Assembly: GCF_001654965.1 (NCBI RefSeq)
Contig: NZ_LXEV01000007.1
Coordinates: 1-64,000 of the forward strand
Origin: Proteus hauseri ATCC 700826
Lineage (GTDB): Bacteria; Pseudomonadota; Gammaproteobacteria; Enterobacterales; Enterobacteriaceae
DNA length: 64,000 nucleotides
Direction: 5' to 3'
Both the position numbers and the translations under genes were made by a program. Numbering within the stretch: position 1 is the stretch's first letter; the number at the start of each line of letters is the position of its first letter. Below the pieces are notes generated by a model. That model was given only the letters and a program-made list of their open reading frames with translations, was not told the origin of the DNA and did not search any database. Positions 51,882 through 62,671 of the stretch are shown piece by piece.

Positions 51882-52955
51882 ATGAAGTTGAAAAAACTGA
51901 AATGGGTACATAATTTTTTAACTATCTATAACCCTCTTTTTGGCCGGATGAAAAAAACAGATACTTTTTCATCAGATATTAAATTTACTAGTATTCTTAT
52001 CTTTTCAACTACGGCATTGGGGGATTTTATGTTTAATACCCCCGCAATTCGGGCTATTCGAGCCCATTATCCAGATGCTCATATCACACTCGTCTCAAGT
52101 GAAAAAAATAGATTATTAGTCGAAAATTATGATCAAATAGATAGTGTGATTTATTGGGATAATAAAATTCGAAATTTATTACCTGTTGCATTACAAGCTC
52201 GAAAATTTAAACCTGAACTTGCGGTTATTTTGCATTCTCATCTGCCATATGATGTGTTATTCGCGGTGATGTCTGGTTGCCAGTATATATTGCGAACAAC
52301 TTTCCATGTTATACCTGAATGGTTTAAAAAATGGATTGTTGCAGAACATCAGCCATCGGTGTGCCATGTGATCCAAAGTAAGCTCGATATTATTCGTCAT
52401 TTGGGCATAAACGATGCCGATACAAGCATGGAAATTCCTTGTGAAATAAAACAATTAGCCAAGGATGAAGGTTGTATTGTGGGTTTTCAAATGGGGGCTT
52501 CAACGGTTGAGCGCAGATGGCCAGTTAAGTCTTTTGCAGAAATGGCACAAAAACTGATTGATATTAATCCATCATTACGGATCCAACTGATAGGCTCACC
52601 AAGAGAATTAGAATTACCAGACGAGTTCTTTGCATTATTGCCTGAAAAATATCATAGAAATATTATCAACCTAGTAGGTAAAACTTCATTACCCGATTTA
52701 TTAAGTTATATTAATATAATGGATGTATTAGTGACGGGAGATACAGGGCCATTACATTTAGCTATCGCGTTAAAAGTGCCTACTGTGAGTTTATTTGCAA
52801 CCGCCGATCCTAAATGGACAGGCCCTTATCAAGACCTTCATTTACATACGGTTATTGATAAAAAAGCAAAACATAATGAAGACGTTAATACTTCTATGGA
52901 TCTTATTACCGTGGATGAAGTTTTTAATGCGGTTGATAAAACACTAAAGGATTAG
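51882..52955 (+). CDS. GT9 heptosyltransferase-family protein (possibly WamA)
   Basis: ADP-heptose glycosyltransferase family protein of 357 residues. After a basic N-terminal extension the GT9 signature ILIFSTTALGDFMFNTPAI appears, with FQMGASTVERRWPVKSFAEM and the C-terminal VTGDTGPLHLAIALKVP (about 285-301). It begins one base after wabN and lies in front of waaC on the other strand. In the published Proteus core a common heptosyltransferase called WamA lies in the waa cluster; this position fits my memory of it, but I cannot confirm identity. Confidence 0.75.
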   Translation: MKLKKLKWVHNFLTIYNPLFGRMKKTDTFSSDIKFTSILIFSTTALGDFMFNTPAIRAIRAHYPDAHITLVSSEKNRLLVENYDQIDSVIYWDNKIRNLLPVALQARKFKPELAVILHSHLPYDVLFAVMSGCQYILRTTFHVIPEWFKKWIVAEHQPSVCHVIQSKLDIIRHLGINDADTSMEIPCEIKQLAKDEGCIVGFQMGASTVERRWPVKSFAEMAQKLIDINPSLRIQLIGSPRELELPDEFFALLPEKYHRNIINLVGKTSLPDLLSYINIMDVLVTGDTGPLHLAIALKVPTVSLFATADPKWTGPYQDLHLHTVIDKKAKHNEDVNTSMDLITVDEVFNAVDKTLKD

Positions 52956-52976
52956 TTTCCTTTAGTGTTGATAATG

Positions 52977-53936
52977 TTAAGAGTTAAGGGTATGGATAAC
53001 TTGTTGTGGCGTGATCGACACAATATCTCCATCTTCCGCTTTCAGTGCTGTTTGTGCCTTGCCATATCCGCCGATAAGTCCGGGGTCAGTAGGGCCAAAT
53101 AGAGTGATGTTAGGTTTGTCTAATGCCGCCGTTAAATGGCTTAATCCTGTATCGACAGAAACCACACTTTTAGCCCCTGCAATCACTTGAGCCACTTGTG
53201 CAAGTGACATTTTAGGTAGCACATCAACATAATCAAATCCCTGAGCTAAGCGTATTGCGCGCTGGTGCTCGTGTTCTGCACCCCAAGGTAATTTAATACG
53301 TAAACCCGAATCAGCAAGTAATCCGATTAACTCGCGCCAATGGGATTCAGGCCAATGTTTTTCGTCACGAGTCGTTGCGTGTAAAAACACTAAATAAGGA
53401 TGTTCATCAAATGCGGGAAGTGACAGAAAATGTGATGCAATACCATAATCGCCATGAGATTGCGGCAATGGATAGTTCAAACTTAATGCAAATAGTTGGC
53501 GAATACGTTCAACAGCATGCATTTTTTTACTGACATCGTGGTGAATATCGTAAAAAAAGCTGGCTAAAGGTTCACGTGCGCTTAGTCGTGAATAGCCGTG
53601 TTTAGTGCCTTTGGCATAACGAGTTACTAGAAATGCGCTTTTAAGTAAGCCTTGAGCATCAATCACAGTGTCATAATGATGAGATTGAATTGCTTGGCGA
53701 AACTGAGCCCGTTCAGCACGAATAGGCGCACTAAACCAGTTTTTGCGCCAACGGCGTATTGCGACAGGAATTATGCTATCTACCGCACTATGCCAACTTG
53801 GAATTTGAGCAAAACCTTCTTCAACAGCCCAATCAAAGCGGATATCAGGATACGCCTGTAACGCATCCGTTAATGCTGGCAAAGTATGTAATACATCGCC
53901 CATAGAAGATGTTTTTACGATTAAAACCCGCTTCAT
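52977..53936 (-). CDS. waaC: ADP-heptose:LPS heptosyltransferase I
   Basis: Adds the first L-glycero-D-manno-heptose to Kdo2-lipid A. The 319 residues equal the usual WaaC length. The N-terminal RVLIVKTSSMGDVLHTLPAL and the C-terminal VVSVDTGLSHLTAALDKPNI (about 250-269) are classic GT9 signatures, with WAVEEGFAQIP typical of WaaC. The ATG at 53936 overlaps the waaF stop by four bases, so both are cotranscribed from hldD. Confidence 0.97.
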   Translation of the reverse strand: MKRVLIVKTSSMGDVLHTLPALTDALQAYPDIRFDWAVEEGFAQIPSWHSAVDSIIPVAIRRWRKNWFSAPIRAERAQFRQAIQSHHYDTVIDAQGLLKSAFLVTRYAKGTKHGYSRLSAREPLASFFYDIHHDVSKKMHAVERIRQLFALSLNYPLPQSHGDYGIASHFLSLPAFDEHPYLVFLHATTRDEKHWPESHWRELIGLLADSGLRIKLPWGAEHEHQRAIRLAQGFDYVDVLPKMSLAQVAQVIAGAKSVVSVDTGLSHLTAALDKPNITLFGPTDPGLIGGYGKAQTALKAEDGDIVSITPQQVIHTLNS

Positions 53937-54985
53937 TTTGATGATCCCGTTGAAAACAGGTTTTCTAGTTCGGCAAAAACTTGTTCAGGCTGAATATCAA
54001 TTAAGCTTTGGTGATAACCTTGTTCTGCATCACCTTTACGAATCTTGTGATAACCCGTAATTAAACGAATAACGCGCGCTTTATGGGATAACGGTGGCGT
54101 AAAATCTGGACTACTTGGGCCATAAAGTGCGACTAATGGGCGATCTAGTGCGGCAGCAATATGCATTAAACCTGAGTCATTAGAAACAACCGCTTTACAG
54201 GATGCTAATAAGTTAACCGCCTGCTCGAGGGATGTTTCTCCCGCAAGGTTAAAACAGGCTTCGCGTGCTTGTGGTGTCAGCGTTTGTTTTATTTCGTCGC
54301 CCGCTTCTTTGTCTTTTTGAGAGCCAAAGAGGAAAACCTGATAGCCCTGCTCTGTGATGAGCTTTTGAGCTAATGCTGCATAATGATAATGAGGCCAACG
54401 TTTTGCTGGGCCAAACTCAGCGCCAGGACAAAAACCTATTGCAAGGCGCTGTGTTGGTAATGAAAATGCATTTAATGTGGTGGTGATATCTTTATCGGCA
54501 ACAGCTAACTTAGGCCATAGTAAAGGCTGAGGTAAATCAGTTGCTTTTTGGACTTTTTGCTTATCATAAGCAAGAGCCACATAACGTTCTACCATAAGCG
54601 GAAATGCATCTTTATCGAGAGGGCGTAAATCATTTAATAACCCGTAACGCATTTCACCACGCCAACCTGTACGTTTAGGTATATCTGCAAAAAACGGTAC
54701 TAAAGCAGATTTAAACGAGTTAGGCAGTACATAGGCGTGCGTATAACCGTTCTCTTTTAATTGTTTACCTAAGCGACGACGTTCACCTATTGCTAAAGCA
54801 CCGTGGCCTAATGGCATCGGAATGGCTTGATTTACTTCGGGCATTTTTTCTAATAACGGACGGCACCATGCAGGCGCCATCACATCAATAGTTGCTGCCG
54901 GATGTAATGCTTTTAGTGTGCGATATAGGCTTTGGGACATCATCATATCCCCAACCCATGAAGGACCAACCACAAAGATTTTCAT
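53933..54985 (-). CDS. waaF: ADP-heptose:LPS heptosyltransferase II
   Basis: Adds the second heptose to the inner core. The 350 residues start MKIFVVGPSWVGDMMMSQSL, contain GFCPGAEFGPAKRWPHYHYA (about 185-204) and VVSNDSGLMHIAAALDRPLV (about 255-274), all specific to WaaF. It lies 9 bases after hldD and overlaps waaC by four, in the hldD-waaF-waaC order common to enterobacteria. Confidence 0.97.
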   Translation of the reverse strand: MKIFVVGPSWVGDMMMSQSLYRTLKALHPAATIDVMAPAWCRPLLEKMPEVNQAIPMPLGHGALAIGERRRLGKQLKENGYTHAYVLPNSFKSALVPFFADIPKRTGWRGEMRYGLLNDLRPLDKDAFPLMVERYVALAYDKQKVQKATDLPQPLLWPKLAVADKDITTTLNAFSLPTQRLAIGFCPGAEFGPAKRWPHYHYAALAQKLITEQGYQVFLFGSQKDKEAGDEIKQTLTPQAREACFNLAGETSLEQAVNLLASCKAVVSNDSGLMHIAAALDRPLVALYGPSSPDFTPPLSHKARVIRLITGYHKIRKGDAEQGYHQSLIDIQPEQVFAELENLFSTGSSK

Positions 54986-54994
54986 AAACGACGA

Positions 54995-55933
54995 TTATTT
55001 ATCCTGATTTAACCATTGCATATAAAGAGCAACACCTTCAGCGACGGTTTTAAACGGTGCGGTATAACCTGCTTTACGTAAATTCGTCAGATCAGCTTGG
55101 GTAAATGCTTGGTAGCGACCTTTTAATTTTTCAGGAAATTCAATATGTTCGATAGAAAGATCTTTATCAGTATGATAAGCAATAACCGCATTAGCAACCG
55201 CTTGGAATGACTCTGCGCGACCTGTACCACAGTTAAAAATACCGGATACATTATTACGCCAGAACCATAAATTGACGGCGGCAACATCACCAACATAAAT
55301 AAAGTCGCGTTGGAATGTTTCGCTACCTTCAAATAGTTTTGGATTTTGCCCATCATTGACTTGGTTATTTAAATGAAAAGCAACACTGGCCATGCCGCCT
55401 TTATGTCCTTCACGTGGGCCATAAACATTAAAATAACGGAAGCCACAAATCATTGATTCTGCATCAGGTAAAATTTGACGCACATATTCATCAAATAAGA
55501 ATTTTGAGTAACCATAAACATTTAATGGCGCTTCAAATTTTCTTTCTTCAATAAAGTTATCAGTACGGCCACCATAAGTTGCGGCAGAAGAGGCATATAA
55601 GAATGGAATTTTGCGCTCGAGGCAAAAATGGAGTAGCTCTTTTGAATATTGATAGTTGTTATCCATCATATATTTGCCATCCCACTCAGTGGTAGAAGAG
55701 CAAGCACCTTCATGGAAAACAGCATCGATATCGCCGAAATCATCGCCTGCAACAACGCTGGCAATAAAGTCTTCTTTATCCATGTAATCAGTGATATCAA
55801 GATCAACTAAATTTACGAATTTAGTGCCATCTTTAAGATTATCAACGACTAAAATATCAGTATAACCTTCATCATTTAATGCTTTAACAATATTGCTGCC
55901 GATAAAACCTGCACCGCCAGTGACGATAATCAT
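54995..55933 (-). CDS. hldD: ADP-L-glycero-D-manno-heptose 6-epimerase
   Basis: Last enzyme of ADP-heptose synthesis, converting the D-D to the L-D epimer for use by WaaC and WaaF. The 312-residue SDR protein has the NADP-binding [14 protein letters not shown] (about 6-19), YxxxK catalytic pair in [13 protein letters not shown] and a [10 protein letters not shown] segment. Start of the leftward hldD-waaF-waaC operon, whose promoter lies in the 270 bases in front of kbl. Confidence 0.97.
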   Translation of the reverse strand: MIIVTGGAGFIGSNIVKALNDEGYTDILVVDNLKDGTKFVNLVDLDITDYMDKEDFIASVVAGDDFGDIDAVFHEGACSSTTEWDGKYMMDNNYQYSKELLHFCLERKIPFLYASSAATYGGRTDNFIEERKFEAPLNVYGYSKFLFDEYVRQILPDAESMICGFRYFNVYGPREGHKGGMASVAFHLNNQVNDGQNPKLFEGSETFQRDFIYVGDVAAVNLWFWRNNVSGIFNCGTGRAESFQAVANAVIAYHTDKDLSIEHIEFPEKLKGRYQAFTQADLTNLRKAGYTAPFKTVAEGVALYMQWLNQDK

Positions 55934-56202
55934 ATGGCTACCCCTTCATATAAAATCTAAAAATGAGTTCTAGATCTATAATAACACTGAACAGTCTTAA
56001 CGGTAGTATTCATCATGGAAGAACAGACTGAAACTGACGAAAAAGTTAGTGCATATTAGTGATCTTAATTACATAAATAACATTATTTATTTACATTTGT
56101 CGTTTTTAATAGAACAAAGACATAGAATAAGAAACAATATTGACTAGTTTGTAGTCAAGTTTTAAATCTTACCCTTTTTCGCCAGTGGTCTTAGGAGAAA
56201 AT

Positions 56203-57402
56203 ATGTCTACCCATTCTTTCTATCAGCAAATGAATCAACAACTAGAACAAACGCGTCAAGATGGCTTATTTAAAAATGAGCGCATTATCACCTCTTCGCA
56301 AAGTGCTGATATTGCCGTTGCTGACGGCAGTCATGTTATAAATTTCTGTGCTAATAACTATTTAGGTTTAGCTAACCATCCCAAATTAATTGAAGCGGCA
56401 AAAGCAGGCATGGACAGTCACGGATTTGGTATGGCTTCTGTGCGTTTTATCTGTGGTACTCAAGACTCACATAAAACATTAGAAAATAAAATTGCTGAGT
56501 TTTTAGGTACGGAAGATGCCATTTTATATTCTTCTTGTTTTGATGCGAATGGTGGGTTGTTTGAAACGCTAATGGGACCAGAAGATGCCATTATTTCTGA
56601 TGCATTAAACCATGCTTCTATTATCGATGGTGTGCGTTTGTGTAAAGCAAAACGCTATCGTTATGCCAACAACGATATGGTTGAGTTAAAAGCTCAGTTA
56701 GAAAAAGCCAAAGCTGATAATGCTCGTCATATTATGATCGCAACAGACGGTGTGTTTTCGATGGATGGCGTCATTGCTGATCTTAAAAGTATTTGTGATT
56801 TAGCGGATGAATACGGCGCATTAGTGATGGTTGATGATTCGCATGCGGTTGGCTTTGTTGGCGCACAAGGTCGTGGTACTCATGAATATTGTGATGTGAT
56901 GGATAGAGTAGACATTATCACAGGGACTTTGGGTAAAGCTTTAGGTGGCGCGTCGGGTGGATATACCGCCGCGCGTAAAGAAGTGGTTGAATGGTTACGT
57001 CAGCGTTCTCGTCCTTATTTATTCTCAAATTCATTGGCTCCCGCAATAGTTGCAGCTTCTATCGCTGTGCTAGAAATGTTGAAGTCTGGTGATGAAATTC
57101 GTTCGCGTTTATGGCGCAATGCTGCGCTTTTCCGTGAAAAAATGAGTGCTGCTGGTTTTACATTAGCAGGTGCTGATCACGCAATTATTCCGGTCATGTT
57201 AGGTGATGCGAAGTTAGCGCAAGAATTTGCGACTCGTTTACTCGATGAAGGTATTTACGTTACAGGATTTTTCTATCCTGTTGTGCCGCAAGGACAAGCG
57301 CGTATTCGTACACAAATGTCAGCAGCACATAGCACAGAACAAATTGAACGAGCTGTTGCAGCGTTTATTAAAATTGGTAAACAACTGAATGTGATTGCAT
57401 AA
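56203..57402 (+). CDS. kbl: Glycine C-acetyltransferase (2-amino-3-ketobutyrate CoA ligase)
   Basis: PLP enzyme that cleaves 2-amino-3-ketobutyrate with CoA into glycine and acetyl-CoA in threonine degradation. From the ATG at 56203 it has 399 residues, near 398 in E. coli; AGGAG lies six to eight bases upstream, whereas the longer frame at 56185 has none. The PLP lysine is in [20 protein letters not shown] and the aldolase-like active site in [10 protein letters not shown]. Operon partner tdh starts 10 bases downstream. Confidence 0.97.
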   Translation: MSTHSFYQQMNQQLEQTRQDGLFKNERIITSSQSADIAVADGSHVINFCANNYLGLANHPKLIEAAKAGMDSHGFGMASVRFICGTQDSHKTLENKIAEFLGTEDAILYSSCFDANGGLFETLMGPEDAIISDALNHASIIDGVRLCKAKRYRYANNDMVELKAQLEKAKADNARHIMIATDGVFSMDGVIADLKSICDLADEYGALVMVDDSHAVGFVGAQGRGTHEYCDVMDRVDIITGTLGKALGGASGGYTAARKEVVEWLRQRSRPYLFSNSLAPAIVAASIAVLEMLKSGDEIRSRLWRNAALFREKMSAAGFTLAGADHAIIPVMLGDAKLAQEFATRLLDEGIYVTGFFYPVVPQGQARIRTQMSAAHSTEQIERAVAAFIKIGKQLNVIA

Positions 57403-57412
57403 GGTCCACACT

Positions 57413-58444
57413 ATGAAAGCACTGTCAAAATTAAAAGCACAACAAGGCATCTGGATGACAGATGTGCCAGTACCTGAGTTAGGTCATAATGATGTCATGA
57501 TCAAAATTCGCAAAACAGCAATTTGTGGCACCGATGTTCATATTTATAACTGGGATGAATGGTCTCAAAAAACAATTCCTGTACCTATGGTTGTGGGTCA
57601 TGAATATATCGGTGAAATAGTCGCGATAGGGCAAGAGGTAAAAGGTTTTAATATTGGTGATCGTGTCTCTGGTGAAGGGCATATCACTTGTGGACATTGT
57701 CGAAATTGTCGTGGTGGTCGTACGCATTTATGCCGCAATACCATTGGTGTGGGTGTTAATCGTCCGGGTTGTTTCGCTGAGTATCTTGTTATTCCTGCTT
57801 TTAATGCGTTTAAAATTCCAGACAATATTCCTGATGAATTAGCGGCGATTTTCGACCCGTTTGGCAATGCAGTGCACACGGCATTATCTTTTGATTTAGT
57901 AGGTGAAGATGTGCTTGTTTCTGGGGCCGGACCTATCGGGATTATGGCTGCTGCCATTTGTAAGCACGTTGGGGCTCGCCATGTTGTTATTACTGATGTT
58001 AATGAATATCGCCTTGATCTAGCGAAAAAAATGGGTGTAACCCGTGCGGTAAATGTCAGCAAAGAAAACCTGACTGATGTGATGAAAGAGCTGGGTATGA
58101 CAGAAGGTTTTGATGTGGGTTTAGAGATGTCAGGGGCACCCCCTGCATTTCGTACCATGCTGAGTACCATGAATCATGGTGGTCGTATTGCGTTGCTTGG
58201 TATTCCACCTTCAGATATGGCGATAGATTGGGGGCAAGTTATCTTTAAGGGTTTGTTTATTAAAGGTATCTATGGTCGAGAGATGTTTGAAACTTGGTAT
58301 AAAATGGCTGCACTGATTCAGTCGGGTCTTGATCTTACGCCGATTATTACTCATGAATTTCCAATTGATGAGTTCCAAAAAGGTTTTGATATCATGCGCT
58401 CGGGTCAATCAGGCAAAGTGATTTTAGATTGGAAATCAAATTAA
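57413..58444 (+). CDS. tdh: L-threonine 3-dehydrogenase
   Basis: Zinc-dependent oxidation of L-threonine to 2-amino-3-ketobutyrate, the substrate of Kbl. From the ATG at 57413 it has 343 residues. The catalytic zinc region [20 protein letters not shown], the structural four-Cys lobe [15 protein letters not shown] and the NAD-binding [20 protein letters not shown] are all present. kbl and tdh make glycine from threonine; the two-gene order is universal in enterobacteria. Confidence 0.97.
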   Translation: MKALSKLKAQQGIWMTDVPVPELGHNDVMIKIRKTAICGTDVHIYNWDEWSQKTIPVPMVVGHEYIGEIVAIGQEVKGFNIGDRVSGEGHITCGHCRNCRGGRTHLCRNTIGVGVNRPGCFAEYLVIPAFNAFKIPDNIPDELAAIFDPFGNAVHTALSFDLVGEDVLVSGAGPIGIMAAAICKHVGARHVVITDVNEYRLDLAKKMGVTRAVNVSKENLTDVMKELGMTEGFDVGLEMSGAPPAFRTMLSTMNHGGRIALLGIPPSDMAIDWGQVIFKGLFIKGIYGREMFETWYKMAALIQSGLDLTPIITHEFPIDEFQKGFDIMRSGQSGKVILDWKSN

Positions 58445-58470
58445 ACCTAGGCTGATAAAACAGTGATTAA

Positions 58471-58497
58471 GAGTCCGTATTGACGGACTCTTTTTAT
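58471..58497 (+). terminator. kbl-tdh terminator
   Basis: GAGTCCGT (58471-58478) and ACGGACTC (58483-58490) form a perfect stem with a T-run after it. It sits only a few bases in front of the convergent yibQ stop. Confidence 0.9.
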
Positions 58498-59490
58498 TTA
58501 CTGAGCCGTATCTTCACTGTTGTTAGCAGGTTTGGGCATTGTTTTTTTATCCGACTCAGGTGTAGAGAGGCTTTTAGAGAACACCTTTATTAAGGTGCTC
58601 TGTTTCATTGATATAATTGCTTGATGTGCTGGTTTTAACCATGACGCTGGTTTTGGTGCTTGAGGTTGCTCTGGTATTGGTTCTTTTTCGGGTGTTTTGG
58701 GTTGTTCTGGTTGGATTGGTTTAATGGGTTGTGATTTTAAGAGCGCGCTGGGTGCTACCAGTTGAATATCAGCAGGTAATAGTGGTAGCTGTTGTTGTAA
58801 TGCTCTTACTGTGGATGGGTGAGGGTGACCTATCGCAATTGCTGAACCATTTTTACGTGCTAAAGCAATGGCTCGCGCTAACTGTTGGCGAGTTTCTGCT
58901 TCTGTTTGTACGTTATCTAAAAACACATGACGGCGCAAAGAAGGAACACCCGCTGCTTTTGCTGCTATCGCAGCCTGAGTGTTGCCAATAGTCACACTAT
59001 CTAAAAAATAAAGATTAGAATGGTTTAGTGCTTTAATGACTCTATCCATCGCTTGTCTATCAGATGTCATCGCACTTCCCATATGATTATTCATTCCCAC
59101 AGCATAAGGCACGTTATTAATAGCATGTTGAATAATACGGTTAATTTCGTCTTGTCCCATGCTGGGTTTTAACGTATCGCGCTCTAAAGGTTGTTTGCTA
59201 ATAGGCGCCATCGGCATGTGGATGAGAATTTCTCTACCTTGCTGATGGGCTTTGTTTGCAACTATTTTCCCATGCGGCGAATCAGGTAGAATCGCAATAG
59301 AAACAGCCGTTGGAAGTTGTAATATTTGATTGTCTTCTTTAGTGCGATAACCAAAATCATCAATCACAATGGCTAACTGGGCAGCTATTGTGGGTGTCGT
59401 TAATACTAAACTTAATAGTATTAAACGAGTTATCCAAGATGTTACATGTTGTAATGCACTAAAAAATAGCAAAACTACCTCCCAAGCCAA
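58498..59490 (-). CDS. yibQ: Divergent polysaccharide deacetylase (YibQ-like)
   Basis: Exported protein of the divergent polysaccharide deacetylase family, function unknown but genetically tied to EnvC. The 330 residues start with a signal sequence and a conserved AAQLAIVIDDFGYRTKEDNQ (about 36-55), then ILIHMPMAP, GMNNHMGSAMTSDRQAM and GHPHPSTVRALQQQL. The C-terminal 70 residues are Pro/Gln/Lys-rich (QPEQPKTPEKEPIPEQPQAP), unlike short E. coli YibQ, and look like a periplasmic linker. The start overlaps the end of envC by 16 bases. The chosen Met keeps a signal peptide; exact start unsure. Confidence 0.88.
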   Translation of the reverse strand: MAWEVVLLFFSALQHVTSWITRLILLSLVLTTPTIAAQLAIVIDDFGYRTKEDNQILQLPTAVSIAILPDSPHGKIVANKAHQQGREILIHMPMAPISKQPLERDTLKPSMGQDEINRIIQHAINNVPYAVGMNNHMGSAMTSDRQAMDRVIKALNHSNLYFLDSVTIGNTQAAIAAKAAGVPSLRRHVFLDNVQTEAETRQQLARAIALARKNGSAIAIGHPHPSTVRALQQQLPLLPADIQLVAPSALLKSQPIKPIQPEQPKTPEKEPIPEQPQAPKPASWLKPAHQAIISMKQSTLIKVFSKSLSTPESDKKTMPKPANNSEDTAQ

Positions 59491-60767
59491 GGGAGTGGGT
59501 TAACCGCTTTCCCTTGACGTCTGATTTCAAAATAGAGTGCTGAACGTTCTTGCCCACCACTATTACCAACTAATGCGATAGGCTGCCCGGCTTTAACTTG
59601 TTGGCCTACGTTAACTAGTGCGCTTTGGTTATAACCATAAAGGCTCATATCCCCTTTACCATGTTCTACAACAACCACTAAACCATAGCCTTGTAGCCAG
59701 TCAGCAAGTAGAACGCGGCCATCAGCAATGGCTTTAACTTCAGTGCCTTGTGCTGCGGGTATAACTATACCTTTCCAGCGTAATTCACCTGAGCCTGAAA
59801 TTGATTCGCCAAAGCGATGTAATAAAGAACCTCGAATTGGCCAAATGGCTTGCCCCGCAGGTTTACCTAAGCCCCCAGTTCGAGACATCAACGATTGTTC
59901 TTCTGCGGTTGGTTTATATGTTGACCCACGTTGTTGGGCTTCTCGTTGTTTTGCAGCGATACGTGCTGCTTCTCTGGCTTCTCGTTCTGCGCGGGCTTTT
60001 GCTTCTCGTTCTGCTTGTGCAATTTTGTTTCTTAATTGCGCTTCGTTAGCCCGCATGGTGGCTAAATTGCGCTGGTCTTCTTTTAATGTTGACTCAAGCT
60101 GAGTGAGTATTTTTTGGCGAGCGGTTAGTGCATTATCAAGTTTTTGCTTTTCTTGTTGTTGTTTTGTCAGAACTTGTTTTTGCTCGTTTTGTTTAGCTTG
60201 TTGTGCCGCTTTTTCAACTTCAAGTTCTTTTGATGTTTGTGCTAACTGCACCATCGTTTCTTTACGCGCATCATTAATATAGCTGTAATACGCTAAAATA
60301 CGTTCTTCTCGTTGGCCATCTTCACCACGAAAAAGTAGTTCGATACCTTGGTGCTTTCCTTGGCGATAAGCGGCGTTCATCTGGTGAGATAATAACTCTT
60401 GCTGCGAATTATATTGTTTTTGCAGTCGAGCAATATTCGCTGTAATTGTTTTTATTTCTTTTGCCAAGGTTTGCAAGCGACTTTGTGTTTCATGAACAGA
60501 ACGGCCCGCATGAGATATTTGTGTTTCTTGAGTTTTTAGTTGTGTTAATAAAGAGGTGCGTTGCTTTTGTTGTTCTTGAACTTGTTTTTCTTTTTCAGCA
60601 ATGGTGGTTTGAAGATCTTTAAGCTGATTACGGTTATCCGTTAATGTATTGGCAAAAACGTTGGTTGCAGAGAATAAAGAGGTGCTAATAAGCAACGTGA
60701 TTAACGGTAACGAAAATACACGAGAAGGCTGATACATTTTTTTTTGAAGATCCTTTTTCTCTGCCAT
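59475..60767 (-). CDS. envC: Murein hydrolase activator EnvC
   Basis: Periplasmic activator of the amidases AmiA and AmiB at the division site, recruited by FtsEX. The 430 residues have a signal peptide (about 12-40), two coiled-coil stretches (about 45-290, rich in Gln/Lys/Glu/Ala), then a LytM domain with MSRTGGLGKPAGQAIWPIRG and HGKGDMSLYGYNQSALVNVG. As in E. coli the LytM metal ligands appear degenerate, so it acts as an activator and not an enzyme. An alternative start at 60737 (MYQPSRVF) with AAGGA upstream also leaves the signal peptide intact. In E. coli the gene upstream is gpmM; here it is rimO. Confidence 0.94.
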   Translation of the reverse strand: MAEKKDLQKKMYQPSRVFSLPLITLLISTSLFSATNVFANTLTDNRNQLKDLQTTIAEKEKQVQEQQKQRTSLLTQLKTQETQISHAGRSVHETQSRLQTLAKEIKTITANIARLQKQYNSQQELLSHQMNAAYRQGKHQGIELLFRGEDGQREERILAYYSYINDARKETMVQLAQTSKELEVEKAAQQAKQNEQKQVLTKQQQEKQKLDNALTARQKILTQLESTLKEDQRNLATMRANEAQLRNKIAQAEREAKARAEREAREAARIAAKQREAQQRGSTYKPTAEEQSLMSRTGGLGKPAGQAIWPIRGSLLHRFGESISGSGELRWKGIVIPAAQGTEVKAIADGRVLLADWLQGYGLVVVVEHGKGDMSLYGYNQSALVNVGQQVKAGQPIALVGNSGGQERSALYFEIRRQGKAVNPLPWLGR

Positions 60768-60943
60768 CTGACCAAAGTACCCTTAATAACAGTTTGTAAG
60801 ATTATTCCATGTCACTCATCAACTGACCAGTTAACAGGAAATAAAGACGTAATTTCAGATAATACTTAACAAGTAATCTATTTAATTAATACGAGATTAT
60901 AAAGCAATAATAGTCGGTAAGAGGAAAAAGAGGTTATCAGTGT

Positions 60944-60970
60944 GACAGCGCAATAGAATATTACGCTGTC
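60944..60970 (-). other. Hairpin downstream of rimO
   Basis: GACAGCGCAATA (60944-60955) pairs with TATTACGCTGTC (60959-60970) at all but one position, with a 3-base loop. No T-run follows on the minus strand, so it may be a stabilising 3' end or Rho-assisted stop. Confidence 0.5.
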
Positions 60971-60982
60971 GAGATAGAGAAA

Positions 60983-62311
60983 TTATTCGACGATAGTGCC
61001 CCAAAGGTCATATTCATCAGCATGTTCAATCAGAACTCGTACTATTTGTCCTGGTTCAACATCAAATTGCTCATTAAGATACACTGCACCGTCAATTTCG
61101 GGTGCATCCGCCATACTACGACCTATCGCACCTTCTTCATCAACTTCATCAATCATCACCAGTAATGTTTTACCTATTTTTTCTTGCAAACGTTCTGTCG
61201 AGATTTGCTGTTGTAATTGCATAAAACGGTGATAACGCTCTTCTTTAACATCTTCGGGGATTTGGTCTGGTAATTCGTTAGCTTTTGCACCATCAACAGG
61301 GCTGTATTTAAAACAGCCGACTCTGTCTAAGCGCGCTTCAGTTAAGAAATCCAACAACATTTGAAAATCTTCTTCTGTTTCACCAGGAAAACCAACAATA
61401 AAAGTTGAACGCAGTGTTAGCTCGGGACAAATTTCACGCCAGCGCTTTACGCGCTCTAGTGTGCGTTCAACAGAACCCGGACGTTTCATTAGTTTTAAAA
61501 CTTTAGGGCTTGCATGTTGTAAAGGAATATCTAAATAAGGCAGAATTTTCCCTTCAGCCATTAATGGAATAACATCATCCACATGAGGATAAGGGTAAAC
61601 GTAGTGCAAACGTACCCAAATACCTAATTTTGCTAGTTGTTCGCATAAACTTGTCATGCTGGTTTTTACGGGTATTCCATCCCAAAAACCTGTTTGATGT
61701 TTGGTATCAACACCATAAGCTGAAGTATCTTGAGAGATAACCAGTAACTCTTTTACACCAGCGTTGACCAATCTTTTGGCTTCATTTAATACATCCCCAA
61801 TAGGACGGCTATCTAAATCGCCACGCATAGAAGGAATAATGCAGAACGTGCAACGATGATTACAGCCTTCTGAGATTTTTAAATAAGCATAATGGCGGGG
61901 AGTTAATTTAACCCCTTGTTCGGGTACAAGGCTAACAAAAGGATTGTGATCAGGTTTTGGTACATAATGATGAATATGTGATAAAACTTGCTCATAACTA
62001 TGAGGACCCGTGATTTCTAGCACTTTAGGGTGCACTTCACGAATTTGGTTTTCTTTTGCACCTAAGCAGCCAGTAACAATAACTTTCCCGTTTTCATTGA
62101 GCGCTTCACCAATTGCCTCAAGGGATTCTTGTACTGCACTGTCAATAAAACCACAGGTGTTGACGATGACTAAATCAGCATCATTATAGGTAGGAACAAC
62201 GTGGTAACCTTCTGTACGCAGTTCGGTTAGGATACGTTCAGAGTCCACTAAGTTTTTAGGACAACCTAAAGAAACGAATCCAATTTTGGGCACTTGATTT
62301 GTTTGCGACAT
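60983..62311 (-). CDS. rimO: Ribosomal protein S12 methylthiotransferase RimO
   Basis: Radical-SAM enzyme that methylthiolates Asp88 of ribosomal protein S12. The 442 residues have an N-terminal UPF0004 domain ([19 protein letters not shown], with further Cys in [14 protein letters not shown] and VTGCLGAKE), the radical-SAM [20 protein letters not shown] (about 147-166) and a C-terminal TRAM domain. All six iron-sulfur cysteines are present. It occupies the place that gpmM holds next to envC in E. coli. Confidence 0.97.
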   Translation of the reverse strand: MSQTNQVPKIGFVSLGCPKNLVDSERILTELRTEGYHVVPTYNDADLVIVNTCGFIDSAVQESLEAIGEALNENGKVIVTGCLGAKENQIREVHPKVLEITGPHSYEQVLSHIHHYVPKPDHNPFVSLVPEQGVKLTPRHYAYLKISEGCNHRCTFCIIPSMRGDLDSRPIGDVLNEAKRLVNAGVKELLVISQDTSAYGVDTKHQTGFWDGIPVKTSMTSLCEQLAKLGIWVRLHYVYPYPHVDDVIPLMAEGKILPYLDIPLQHASPKVLKLMKRPGSVERTLERVKRWREICPELTLRSTFIVGFPGETEEDFQMLLDFLTEARLDRVGCFKYSPVDGAKANELPDQIPEDVKEERYHRFMQLQQQISTERLQEKIGKTLLVMIDEVDEEGAIGRSMADAPEIDGAVYLNEQFDVEPGQIVRVLIEHADEYDLWGTIVE

Positions 62312-62671
62312 GCTCGTGTTCTCAATACTTTTAAATAAATAACAGATAGTTGCTTTATCTCAGACAGGTGCAAAATCTTACGTAGAAGGTGGTTTTCTTA
62401 CGTAGAATAGCCATTATTGTGGGTGCGGGTTTCTTAATAGCTTGCCTGAAGAGGGATCCTGTGGAGTGGAAAGAAGTGAACCTTCCGAATCTTCTTCATA
62501 GGATTATCCGGTACTAATGGTACAGAAATCCGTCAATAAAAAAAATGATTGTTGAGAAACTTTCCGCAAAAACTACAAGAGAAAATAAGGAATAGGCTGT
62601 AATTGCGCCATTACAAAGGTATACTTTGGCTCTTTGATACTATTTTTAACCAACGAGAGTGATTGCATCCT
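62312..62671. other. rimO-yibN divergent region with 20-base-spaced direct repeats
   Basis: About 360 bases without a gene. TCTTACGTAGAA occurs at 62376-62387 and again at 62396-62407, 20 bases apart and so on the same face of the helix; its core TACGTA is palindromic. GGTAC repeats at about 62500-62514 and TGTAAT-N6-ATTACA at 62598-62615 are other symmetric sites. A start-proximal ribosome-binding site GAGAG precedes yibN. No factor can be named. Confidence 0.5.
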
